Source: Alteromonas lipotrueiana (GTDB taxonomy: Bacteria; Pseudomonadota; Gammaproteobacteria; Enterobacterales; Alteromonadaceae). Taken from it: a DNA stretch of 64,000 bases. Made by a program: the position numbers and the translations under genes. The first letter of the stretch is position 1, and each line of letters starts with the position of its first letter. The stretch covers positions 1 through 64,000 of the forward strand of contig NZ_JAESDK010000002.1 of the NCBI RefSeq assembly GCF_019249245.1, written 5' to 3'. Under the pieces are notes generated by a model. It ran no database searches. It was given only the letters and a program-made list of their open reading frames with translations, and had not been told where the DNA came from. This document shows, piece after piece, positions 8,444 to 15,509 of this stretch.

Positions 8444-9655
8444 CTAAGCAAAAGGCTCATCTATCGATTTACTGGGCTGAGTAAACCAGCGCGGCCCATC
8501 TTCAGTGATATAAAAGTGGTCTTCTAGCCGAATGCCAAATTCGTTAGGTACAACAATCATCGGTTCGTTACTCAGGCACATTCCGGGGGCTAACTTATAA
8601 GGATTATCTTTTACAAGATAAGGCCATTCATGGATATCCATCCCAATACCGTGACCAGTTCGATGAGGTAAGCCAGGTAGCGTGTAGCCTGGACCTAAGG
8701 CATCAGTTTCTAAACTTGCCCGTGCGGCCGCATCAACGTCTCCACAGGTTACCCCTGAAGCCGCTTTGTTAAACGCCGCTAACTGAGCACGTTTCTCGCT
8801 TTCCCACATCGCTTTTTGTCTGGCATCAGGCGTTCCAAAACAATAAGTCCGGGTAATATCAGAAAGGTATCCATGCACTTTGCAGCCTGTATCGATAAGA
8901 ACCAAATCGTCTTGTTTAAGCACCTGGGGGTCTTTAACACCATGAGGAAACGATGTGGCTTTACCAAATAGTACAATGCAAAAGTAACTTCCGGCAGCAC
9001 CTACTTTTTGATGTGCCTTATTGATAAATTGCTCAACCTCGGTGGTGGTAATTCCTGCATGTAACATGCTTGCGGTAGCTTGATGTACGGCAAGGGTCAT
9101 ATCCATAGCGCGCTGAATAAGTTCTAGTTCGTGAGAAGATTTATGCATTCTGCAATGGGCAGTGACGTCGGCGCCATTTACTACACGTGAAGCATCGGGT
9201 AAGGCTTTGTTAAAACCATCGACAATAAAAAACTGGGTAGATTCATCTATAGCAATTTTTTGTCCGCCCACAGTATCAATCTGCTGAAGCAAGTCGGCAA
9301 AAAGCGCATAGGGATTTTCATGTTCCTGCCACCCAACAATGTTTCCGTCTATAATTTTACGCTCATTCAGCGAATCAATTTCAAAAGTGGGCGCGATATA
9401 AACAGGGTCTCCGGCAGCAGGTAAAATAGCGCCAACTAAACGTTCACTTGCGTACCATTGCATACCGGTGAAATAACGTAAATTAGTACCGGCATTCAAG
9501 TACAAAGCGCCAACGGCATTTTGCTGCATGTATTTTTGCGCTTTTTCAATGCGTGCACGGTGTTCGCTAGCCTGTATTGGTAATAGTCCGCTAGTCATAT
9601 TACTCAGACTATTCAAAGCTTCTTGTTGTGTTTTTCCGCCGATACCTTTTGTCAT
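8444..9655 (-). CDS. M24 family metallopeptidase (Xaa-Pro aminopeptidase-like)
   Basis: A 403-residue creatinase/aminopeptidase-fold protein. The N-terminal creatinase-like domain contains YFTGMQWYASERLVG. The C-terminal M24 domain shows all five metal ligands: Asp in VLIDTG, Asp in YLSDITRTY, His in GHGIGMDIHEWP, Glu in SNEPMI and Glu in IRLEDHFYI. It removes N-terminal residues preceding proline from peptides, in the cytoplasm. I place the start at the ATG at 9655 because a run of six G lies 5 bases before it and family similarity starts near there. The frame is open further upstream to 9856, but that extension encodes the direct repeats and looks unlike protein. It is transcribed toward the SDR gene. 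Confidence 0.9.
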   Translation of the reverse strand: MTKGIGGKTQQEALNSLSNMTSGLLPIQASEHRARIEKAQKYMQQNAVGALYLNAGTNLRYFTGMQWYASERLVGAILPAAGDPVYIAPTFEIDSLNERKIIDGNIVGWQEHENPYALFADLLQQIDTVGGQKIAIDESTQFFIVDGFNKALPDASRVVNGADVTAHCRMHKSSHELELIQRAMDMTLAVHQATASMLHAGITTTEVEQFINKAHQKVGAAGSYFCIVLFGKATSFPHGVKDPQVLKQDDLVLIDTGCKVHGYLSDITRTYCFGTPDARQKAMWESEKRAQLAAFNKAASGVTCGDVDAAARASLETDALGPGYTLPGLPHRTGHGIGMDIHEWPYLVKDNPYKLAPGMCLSNEPMIVVPNEFGIRLEDHFYITEDGPRWFTQPSKSIDEPFA

Positions 9656-9794
9656 TAACCCCCCCAGGTTTGTTGGTCTTTTTGTAAAAGGTTCACTGTA
9701 CAATAAATAGCGTAAAAACCTCGACCATAAAAACGGCTTAGTTTTAAAAAAAGTACCCTTATTCCTGTTTTTATCAGATTGAATAGGTTTTCTG

Positions 9795-9920
9795 TTCGCG
9801 AAAAAAGGTGGGTGTCCATATTCATTCGTTTTTCGCGAAAAAAGGTGGGTGTCCATATGTGGAAGCTCGAAGCGGGATTACCCGATAGTATTGCCTGTTC
9901 AGTGGGTGTCCATATTCATT
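9795..9920. repeat. Direct repeats with core GGTGGGTGTCCATAT
   Basis: A 27-base unit starting TTCGCGAAAAAAGG and ending GTGGGTGTCCATAT occurs identically at 9795-9821 and 9832-9858. A partial third copy, GTGGGTGTCCATATTCATT, lies at 9902-9920. The repeats sit in the divergent promoter region between the M24 peptidase and the DUF1264 lipoprotein. TTTCGCGAAA within the unit is itself palindromic. The core recalls dispersed REP-like elements found around Y1-type (REP-associated) transposases in marine Gammaproteobacteria; no transposase gene is present here, so that link is a suggestion. Confidence 0.6.
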
Positions 9921-10035
9921 TGCTATGCGCTTACTTTCACGTTTTCTCCATCAAAGCTGGCATAGTTTCTGCCTTTTAATATTTCGACTTCACCATTTTT
10001 TCGGGTTTACAGGCAACAGCGTAGGAGATGGCTAT

Positions 10036-10884
10036 ATGAAAATGTTATTTTCATTCGATAACACTCACACCACCCCATTTAGTTCTTTTGTGCAAAAGAC
10101 ATCAAAACGTTCAATAGGCATGTGGGTAGGGTCGGTAAGTTTAGCGCTTGCAGTATCAGGTTGTACTGGCGACGGTGAATCCCCGCCCTCGGGGAAAGTA
10201 GCGGGTAAGGCTGAGTCAATGAAGACCGAAGTTTTAGAAGTGGGTGCCGCAACGCTTCAGACCAATGCGCCATTAGAGCCAATGAATGTGTATTTGGTCG
10301 GTTTTCATCCCATGAAAAACAACCCATCTGAACAAATGGAAGCGCATCATTTTTGTAACCAGGTGAACGAAGATTTTGCCCAATGTGCATTGTTTGATGG
10401 CAACACCCAAAATGCCAATCTCAATGGCATTGAATACATTATTTCAGAACGCATTTTTAACCAGCTTCCTGAACAAGAAAAAGCTTTCTGGCACCCGCAT
10501 AACGGTGAAATATTGTCCGGGCAACTGGTTGCACCTGGTCTTCCCGAGACGGCTGAACACGAACTAATGAAAAGTAAAATGAACAGCTATGGAAAAACCT
10601 GGCATACATGGTCTACAAATCAACAAGGCGAAGGGATGTCACTTCCACTAGGCAAACCTGAACTGGCTTGGTCGTTTAACCGTGAAGGCGAGGCAAAAGC
10701 GGGTTTAGTACAACAACGCGATAAACAAATGAACATTAATACTGAAGCACGTCGTGAAGCACGTAAAGATTTAACCCCGCTTGCCAATCCCCAGGAAGGA
10801 GTTGATGCGCTTAAAGGCCAGTTTAACGGTCCTACAACGCCAATCCCTGGTGTAACCGATAAGAATTCGACGACTAACGAGTAG
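10036..10884 (+). CDS. DUF1264 (OBAP-like) lipoprotein
   Basis: A 282-residue protein with a lipoprotein signal: the hydrophobic stretch ends in AVSGC with the predicted lipidated Cys at residue 43. The rest matches the DUF1264 family, related to plant oil-body-associated proteins. Recognisable blocks are PLEPMNVYLVGFHPMK, EAHHFCNQVNEDFAQCALFDG, NGIEYIISE, WHPHNGEILSGQL and GKTWHTW. The conserved His-rich segments may bind a ligand or metal, but the bacterial function is unknown. The start at 10036 is supported by TAGGAG 8 bases upstream; the open frame from 9925 is untranslated leader containing part of the repeats. The tail (residues ~245-282) is low-complexity and probably disordered. It is likely membrane-anchored, facing the periplasm. 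Confidence 0.85.
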   Translation: MKMLFSFDNTHTTPFSSFVQKTSKRSIGMWVGSVSLALAVSGCTGDGESPPSGKVAGKAESMKTEVLEVGAATLQTNAPLEPMNVYLVGFHPMKNNPSEQMEAHHFCNQVNEDFAQCALFDGNTQNANLNGIEYIISERIFNQLPEQEKAFWHPHNGEILSGQLVAPGLPETAEHELMKSKMNSYGKTWHTWSTNQQGEGMSLPLGKPELAWSFNREGEAKAGLVQQRDKQMNINTEARREARKDLTPLANPQEGVDALKGQFNGPTTPIPGVTDKNSTTNE

Positions 10885-11454
10885 GTGGTTTGGATAAAAA
10901 AATAAAGCAGGAGTAATTGCAAAGAGCTGTAAAAATACCAGACAGGGAGGCTTAGGTTTTACCTTTAGCTCTTTAAATCTTGCTTCAGCCTCAACAGGCG
11001 TAGGTAGGTTAATGACTACGCCTTGCTGAGGCAGACTCGGCTGACTATGGGCCAGAATTTTTACTTATATTCGTGACCATTGGACTGGTAAGAAATATGT
11101 CGTAGCCAATCATGTAACCGTTGAGCCAGTCACAATTACTATACGCCTCGCGTCTCCAAATACATTACCTCCCGAAAATTAAGCCGCGAAGAGCTCCTGG
11201 CAACTAAAAATATTCAACGTTATGATTTTTTAAAGTGAAAATATAATTGTAGAACATTAAAGTTGGCACTCTCTAAAGCATTACGCTGAATCAATAAAAT
11301 AATAAGAGGATTTCAAAAGATAACAATCCTGTATTTAGGGACAGTTTATAGCTTGGTAAGATACTGCAATAATCTAAACGCTTATCAATCTTAGCCGACG
11401 CTTTTCAGGTTGCAGCTATAGCCATTACTTTTATTTGTGAGTAGAAATATTTTT
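10885..11454. other. Intergenic accessory region, possible decayed coding sequence
   Basis: About 570 bases without an intact gene. The minus strand from about 11064 down into 10885 has an open frame with protein-like composition (for example LPTPVEAEARFKELKVKPK), but I cannot assign a family; it lacks a start and continues antisense into the DUF1264 gene. A strong hairpin at 10988-11032 is listed separately. The AT-rich part from about 11200 to 11454 probably holds the promoter of the downstream peptide gene. Confidence 0.4.
10988..11032. repeat. Long inverted repeat (16-17 bp arms)
   Basis: The left arm GCCTCAACAGGCGTAG (10988-11003) pairs with the right arm CTACGCCTTGCTGAGGC (11016-11032), with one bulge and one mismatch, around a 12-base loop. 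There is no T-run on either side, so it is not a standard terminator. It could be a REP-type element, a transposon remnant or an RNA structure. Confidence 0.6.
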
Positions 11455-11586
11455 ATGATTGAACTAACAGTTGCATAATTGAAGGACGTGAACGGTGGAG
11501 TCTTACCAATACTCGCCGCACATTTCCTTTTCAATGCATCAACGGTAGCCTCTGTTTATGAAGCAGCCAGGTATTCTGGAAAATAG
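11455..11586 (+). pseudogene. Double-glycine leader peptide gene interrupted by an in-frame TAA
   Basis: Starting at the ATG at 11455 the frame reads MIELTVA-stop-LKDVNGG and then 28 further residues (starting VLPILAAHFLFNA and ending AARYSGK), with a TAG at 11584-11586. Read through the stop, this is a near-perfect double-glycine leader: Leu at -12, Thr at -11, Leu at -7, Val at -4, Gly-Gly at -2/-1. The TAA (11476-11478) occupies -8, where the consensus has Glu; one base change GAA to TAA explains it. The frame is open on both sides of this single stop, and a strong terminator follows 5 bases after the end. I infer a bacteriocin/microcin-like precursor recently inactivated by a nonsense mutation, or a sequencing error. 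Reinitiation at the following TTG would leave too short a leader. Confidence 0.62.
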
Positions 11587-11591
11587 GATAG

Positions 11592-11617
11592 AAAAAAGGG
11601 GGCATCCCTCCTTTTTT
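11592..11617. terminator. Bidirectional Rho-independent terminator
   Basis: AAAAAAGGGGG pairs with CCCTCCTTTTTT around CAT, giving a stem flanked by A- and T-runs. It closes the interrupted peptide gene and separates it from the tiny membrane-protein genes. Confidence 0.8.
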
Positions 11618-11628
11618 TGGTGTGCGTG

Positions 11629-11766
11629 ATGTATAAAAATATTATTATAGTAGAGAGCGTTTTAGTAATTACAACTCTGCTTTTCATAGTAAGTTACCTG
11701 CATGCTGTATTTCATGGTTTTGTAAGTGTTTGGTGGATTATCCTATTGAGTAAAAATCATGTTTAG
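11629..11766 (+). CDS. Tiny membrane protein (45 aa), unknown function
   Basis: ATG at 11629 opens a 45-codon frame ending in TAG at 11764-11766. The peptide begins MYKNIIIVESVLVITTL and has one or two hydrophobic segments (residues 4-24 and 31-40). No strong ribosome binding site is seen. Its last 8 bases overlap the ATG of the next small gene, an arrangement suggesting translational coupling. Being next to a bacteriocin-like peptide gene, it could be part of an immunity module; I recognise no family. Confidence 0.45.
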   Translation: MYKNIIIVESVLVITTLLFIVSYLHAVFHGFVSVWWIILLSKNHV

Positions 11767-11944
11767 TTATTTGTTTTTGCTAATTTACATAGTGCTACTG
11801 TTATTTTTAATGGGCATGGTTTTTTCAAATAATAAAATTATTACGAAGAGAAGTAATTTAGATGGTTGGTTATTTTTTTCTATCTTATTTAATCTTCCTG
11901 GATACTATTTTTATTATATTTACTTAAATAGACGTAGGCGTTGA
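11759..11944 (+). CDS. Small two-helix membrane protein (61 aa), possible immunity protein
   Basis: A 61-residue protein with two membrane helices (about residues 2-22 and 36-54), joined by a polar loop NNKIITKRSNLDG and ending in the basic tail NRRRR. The layout resembles PLDc_N-type small membrane domains, which include some bacteriocin immunity proteins; this is a resemblance in pattern only. The ATG overlaps the end of the preceding 45-codon gene in the sequence ATGTTTAG. The region is visibly AT-richer than the flanking housekeeping genes, suggesting horizontal origin. Confidence 0.55.
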   Translation: MFSYLFLLIYIVLLLFLMGMVFSNNKIITKRSNLDGWLFFSILFNLPGYYFYYIYLNRRRR

Positions 11945-12058
11945 TTTGAGTTTCAAGCTGTCTAGGTATTGGGCTATAAGCTTGAATATCAGGCTTTGAT
12001 GCGCGACAGTGGCACAGTAATACTTCAGATTTTTACTGACATAAACACAGGAGAAAAT

Positions 12059-12406
12059 ATGAATATTAAAATTCACCGTATCTATAATGATGATCGGCCC
12101 CAGGGATTTTGTGTGCTTGTAGACGCAATATGGCCACGTGGTATATCTAAAGAAGACGCGAATTTAGATGATCACTGGAAAGAGCTGGCGCCTAGTGACG
12201 AGTTACGCAACTGGTTTGATCATGATGCTCAAAAGTGGGGCGAATTCAGAAAAAAATACTTATCTGAATTGAGCGAGATAAAATCTACAGTTAAAGATAA
12301 GCTGGAAAAAGTCGAACAGCGAAACCTCGTTTTACTGTTCGGGGCCAAAGATGAAACGCATAATCACGCAACGGTACTAAAGGAATATTTGCAAAAGCTA
12401 ACTTGA
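12059..12406 (+). CDS. DUF488 family protein
   Basis: A 115-residue cytoplasmic protein of the DUF488 family. It shows the family's N-terminal I-x-R-I-Y followed by DAIWPRGISKEDANLD, then WKELAPSDELRNWFDHD, the segment WGEFRKKYLSEL and the C-terminal LLFGAKDETHNHA. The biochemical role of the family is not established. I chose the ATG at 12059 because AGGAG lies 7 bases upstream and the conserved MNIKIHRIY begins there; the frame is open upstream to 11969 without family similarity. It stands alone, after the small membrane genes. Confidence 0.88.
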   Translation: MNIKIHRIYNDDRPQGFCVLVDAIWPRGISKEDANLDDHWKELAPSDELRNWFDHDAQKWGEFRKKYLSELSEIKSTVKDKLEKVEQRNLVLLFGAKDETHNHATVLKEYLQKLT

Positions 12407-12847
12407 GCTTTGTCCTTATATCGGGCGCGGGTCGGCATTAAGCAGACGAATGTCAACGAGCTATAAAACCTTGCACTTGCCAACTGCATGCAAGTACGAT
12501 TCGTGCCTCAATTAAATTCAGGCTATACCTGAACGACTACCCAATCCCCACTCTTAGTTTCGTTTATTGGCTAAATTCAGCACAAATACTATTTAATTTC
12601 TTATTTTAAAAGCAGCAACTTATTCTACCGTGCATGTTTAATCTATCGTCAAGGTACCAGGTTTCTGCTCAAGCGGCGGCGGTATAGGATAAATGTAGGT
12701 GGGGTTTGTATCAACTTACCGTATTCATTTTTACCTGTAACCTAAAGCGATAATGTGGCGCCGCCAAACTTGCTGCAAATGTTACTGCCCCAAAACAAGA
12801 ACAACCTATCCGCTCTAAAATCGTTCAAAAAATAACTTGCTATTGTC
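12407..12847. other. Intergenic region without a recognisable gene
   Basis: About 440 bases between the DUF488 gene and the BlaI operators. I found no reading frame with family features and no clear hairpin with a T-run. The 3' end probably holds the promoter of the regulator-peptidase operon. Confidence 0.5.
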
Positions 12848-12889
12848 GATTACAGGTGTAATCTAAATATATCGACTACATTTGTAATC
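12848..12889. promoter_or_regulatory. Two BlaI/MecI-type operator dyads
   Basis: GATTACAGGTGTAATC (12848-12863) and GACTACATTTGTAATC (12874-12889) both contain TACA-N2-TGTA, the core recognised by BlaI/MecI repressors. Their starts are 26 bases apart and they end 13 bases before the regulator ATG. They probably overlap the promoter, so the repressor would control its own operon. Confidence 0.75.
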
Positions 12890-12902
12890 ATAGGTTGATT
12901 TA

Positions 12903-13295
12903 ATGAACAACTTACCCCCTAAGCCAGATATTACCGATACAGAGTTTGAAGTATTGGATGTTATCTGGGATGACTATCCGGTTACCTCCAGTGAGGTAGT
13001 GCAACGCCTGAATCAAGATAAACAATGGCACGATAAAACGGTAAAAACGCTGTTAGGACGGCTGGTAAAAAAACAGGTGTTAGGATTTGAAAAGCAACAA
13101 CGACAATATCTTTATCACCCGCTTATTGCCCGAGAAGACTACAATAAAAAAGAAACCACCAATTTTGTGTCGCGTTTGTTTAACGGAAAAATTGCCCCCA
13201 TGGTGGCTGGTTTTGCCAATAATAACGCATTATCCAAGCAAGACGTTAAGGAGCTAAAAGCGCTTATAGACCAGTGGGAGAAAGACAATGATTGA
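12903..13295 (+). CDS. BlaI/MecI/CopY family transcriptional repressor
   Basis: A 130-residue winged-helix repressor. The N-terminal DNA-binding part contains ITDTEFEVLDVIWDDYPVTS and the recognition region HDKTVKTLLGRLVKKQVL, with the wing YLYHPLI after it. The C-terminal part is the dimerisation domain. In classical systems the repressor is inactivated by proteolysis triggered by BlaR1/MecR1. Here the next gene, overlapping by 8 bases, encodes a BlaR1-like M56 metalloprotein, completing the pair. Two fitting operators lie directly upstream. No beta-lactamase or penicillin-binding protein gene is nearby, so the regulated genes are unknown. Confidence 0.92.
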   Translation: MNNLPPKPDITDTEFEVLDVIWDDYPVTSSEVVQRLNQDKQWHDKTVKTLLGRLVKKQVLGFEKQQRQYLYHPLIAREDYNKKETTNFVSRLFNGKIAPMVAGFANNNALSKQDVKELKALIDQWEKDND

Positions 13296-14448
13296 ATGGC
13301 TTATATTGCAACAAGGGCCTTTAAGTCTGGCTTTATTGCTGCTTATTGTACTGGAGCATTTTTTCACCCCTAAACTGGGAGCGCGTTTTACCTACACATT
13401 GTGGGCTATGATCCCGTTAACGGTATTGCTGAATAATCTTCCGCAGCAAATCATTGCGTTGCCTGCAAACAGTTTTAGCCGCTATATGGTAGGGGGCAAT
13501 CCTTCGCCAGAGTTGTCAGGCAGTCAGATTTTGCTGATAGGGTGGATGGCCGGGGTTGCAGTACTTAGTCTGGTTTTTATACTCCAATACTGGCAACTGA
13601 GCCATTCTGTACAAAATGCCCATCGTAACCACCAGCGATTTTATTATTCGTCGCTTGCTACCACCCCCATGCTGTTTGGATTTATAGCACCTAAAATTTT
13701 GTTACCTATCAACTTTGCAACGCTATTTTGTGCGCAGCAGCAACAACTGATTCTGGAGCATGAGAACACCCATTTGCGTCAACGCGATCCAATATGGAAC
13801 GCCGTGGCACTGGCTATTATTCTGATATTTTGGTTCAACCCGCTCGTGTGGCTAGGCATACGCTCCTTCAGAATCAATCAGGAACTTGCCTGTGATAACC
13901 GGGTGTTAACCACAAAAACAGATGCCCAAAAATTTCTTTATGCTAAAGCGCTTTTGCAGTGTGCTGAGCATACATCGCGACGTCCCTCTCTTTACCCTAC
14001 ATTTGGAGAAAAAAGTACTATGTTTAAACGATTAAATGCAATAAAACAGCCCGTATCAGCGAGTAAAGTGGGCGGCCTTGCCGCTTTAATACTGGTCTGT
14101 GCCGTCACCGCCAATACGGCTGTGGCCACACAGCCTGAACATAAAGTCAGCAAAGCTGAAGCCAGTCATGCTGTTCCGGTAAAAAGGGTCGATCCGATTT
14201 ACCCGAAAACAGCAGCAGAAAAAGGACAGGAAGGCTTTGTAGTTTTACAGTTTGATATTACCGAGTCAGGCGCTACTGATAATATTAAGGTAGTAAAGTC
14301 TGAGCCGGCAGGTGTATTTGAACAAAATGCCAAATCTGCGTTTTCGCAGTGGCAGTATAAGTCACGCATCCAGAATGGACAGGCCCAACGGCAAACGGGT
14401 CTTTTGGTTCAGCTTGATTTTAAACTTGCAGAGAATCCCGCCTTATAA
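13288..14448 (+). CDS. BlaR1-like M56 metallopeptidase with C-terminal TonB domain
   Basis: A 386-residue membrane protein. Helices lie near residues 8-26, 33-50, 80-100 and 170-190. The M56 zinc site is HENTH at 158-162, with the downstream Glu in QELACD at about 199. A further helix at ~258-280 is followed by a periplasmic domain (about 295-380) of the TonB C-terminal type (RVDPIYPKTAAEKGQEG, then the W-Q-Y-K motif). Classical BlaR1 ends in a penicillin-binding sensor domain; this protein has a TonB-type module instead. By analogy it would sense an envelope signal and cleave the repressor encoded upstream. The genes overlap by 8 bases and are probably translationally coupled. Confidence 0.87.
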   Translation: MIEWLILQQGPLSLALLLLIVLEHFFTPKLGARFTYTLWAMIPLTVLLNNLPQQIIALPANSFSRYMVGGNPSPELSGSQILLIGWMAGVAVLSLVFILQYWQLSHSVQNAHRNHQRFYYSSLATTPMLFGFIAPKILLPINFATLFCAQQQQLILEHENTHLRQRDPIWNAVALAIILIFWFNPLVWLGIRSFRINQELACDNRVLTTKTDAQKFLYAKALLQCAEHTSRRPSLYPTFGEKSTMFKRLNAIKQPVSASKVGGLAALILVCAVTANTAVATQPEHKVSKAEASHAVPVKRVDPIYPKTAAEKGQEGFVVLQFDITESGATDNIKVVKSEPAGVFEQNAKSAFSQWQYKSRIQNGQAQRQTGLLVQLDFKLAENPAL

Positions 14449-14461
14449 AAGCAAAAAATCA

Positions 14462-14482
14462 GGGGCGAAAGCCCCTTTTTTT
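14462..14482 (+). terminator. Rho-independent terminator after the M56 gene
   Basis: GGGGC-GAAA-GCCCC hairpin with a stable GNRA-type loop, followed by seven T, 13 bases after the stop codon. Confidence 0.92.
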
Positions 14483-14606
14483 ATTGTGTTATCAAACACC
14501 TTTTCGGGTTCATCATCGCTTTGAAAGACATTTAAATGACCAAAGCGTCAAATTACTAAGTATCAAACTGCAAGCTTACCGAGTTGTTAATATAGGGAAA
14601 GGAGCA

Positions 14607-15326
14607 ATGTTGATATTACAGCTTTTTGTCATACTGGTATTTTGTCTGATTCATACCCAGGCAGGCCGTTTACGCTTTTTAGATGCCGTACCGCGAAGCC
14701 GTTGGCTGTCATTTTCAGGGGGCGTCTCGGTCGCTTATGTTTTTGTTCAGGTGTTTCCCGAGATGGCCGAGGTTCAAGAAGCGTTTTCTGGTCATAATAA
14801 TTGGTTAGTGGCACTGGAGCACCAGGCGTATCTTATTGCTTTAGCCGGGCTAAGCGTATTTTACGGGTTAGAAAAACTGATCAAATCTGCTCGTCAAAAC
14901 GAGCAGCAGCACCACCATAAAAAGCTTACCGTGTTTGGCGACCACCTGGGCTCGTTTGCTATTTATAATGGGTTAATTGGCTACCTGTTGGTACACCGCG
15001 AAGAACCTAGTCTCACGGGCTTGTTATTTTATGGTCTGGCTATCGGTTTGCACTTTCTGGTCAATGACTTTGGTCTGCGTGAACACCATCAGCTCCGTTA
15101 TCATCAATACGGACGCTGGGTATTAGCGGCAAGTATTGTAGTGGGATGGGTAATCGGCCTGACAACCTCCATCAATGAACTGGTTATTCATAGCTTATTT
15201 GCATTTTTGGCGGGCAGTATTATTTTAAACGTGCTGAAAGAAGAATTACCAGAAGAACGAAAAAGCCGGTTTTTACCGTTTATCATAGGTGTGGCGGCGT
15301 TTGCGGGGTTGGTTTATTTACAATAA
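14607..15326 (+). CDS. Multi-pass membrane protein, ZIP-like
   Basis: A 239-residue inner-membrane protein with about seven hydrophobic segments. A cytoplasmic His-rich loop (EQQHHHKK) and helix-borne motifs HLGSFAIYNGLIGYLL and GLAIGLHFLVNDFGLREHH place polar and His residues inside the membrane, and the C-terminus has HSLFAFLAGSIILNVLKEELPEE. The pattern is that of ZIP-family metal transporters, but the canonical ZIP metal motifs are only partly recognisable. I call it ZIP-like; it could be a conserved membrane protein of other function. The ATG at 14607 has AAAGGAG 5 bases upstream; the frame is open from 14484 but that part is polar and unconserved-looking. Confidence 0.65.
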   Translation: MLILQLFVILVFCLIHTQAGRLRFLDAVPRSRWLSFSGGVSVAYVFVQVFPEMAEVQEAFSGHNNWLVALEHQAYLIALAGLSVFYGLEKLIKSARQNEQQHHHKKLTVFGDHLGSFAIYNGLIGYLLVHREEPSLTGLLFYGLAIGLHFLVNDFGLREHHQLRYHQYGRWVLAASIVVGWVIGLTTSINELVIHSLFAFLAGSIILNVLKEELPEERKSRFLPFIIGVAAFAGLVYLQ

Positions 15327-15509
15327 GCCGGCCAAAGCTACGCGGTATAATATTGCGTTAAAGATTTACTGTAAATTACACAAAGACTCTATAATTTTTT
15401 TACGCTCGGGTTTCGCTTTACTACAGAAAATTAACGTAAGCCTTTGATTATTAAGGCTGGCATCAGCGTTGCGTGGTCTTAAGTGAATTCATAGCAAAAG
15501 GAGAAACGA

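Noticed and set aside
9656-9856. N-terminal extension of the M24 peptidase
   Set aside because: The extra 67 residues encode the direct repeats and are unlike the family; a strong binding site supports the ATG at 9655.
9925-10035. Longer start for the DUF1264 lipoprotein
   Set aside because: It would put about 37 extra residues before the lipoprotein signal; TAGGAG before 10036 marks the better start.
10079-10390. 103-codon minus-strand frame inside the DUF1264 gene
   Set aside because: Shadow of the real gene; no family features.
12640-12790. Short frames with GGCGGCGGT and GTAGGTGGGG suggesting another double-glycine peptide
   Set aside because: Translations do not place Leu/Ile at -12 or -7 and have no start codon at a fitting distance.
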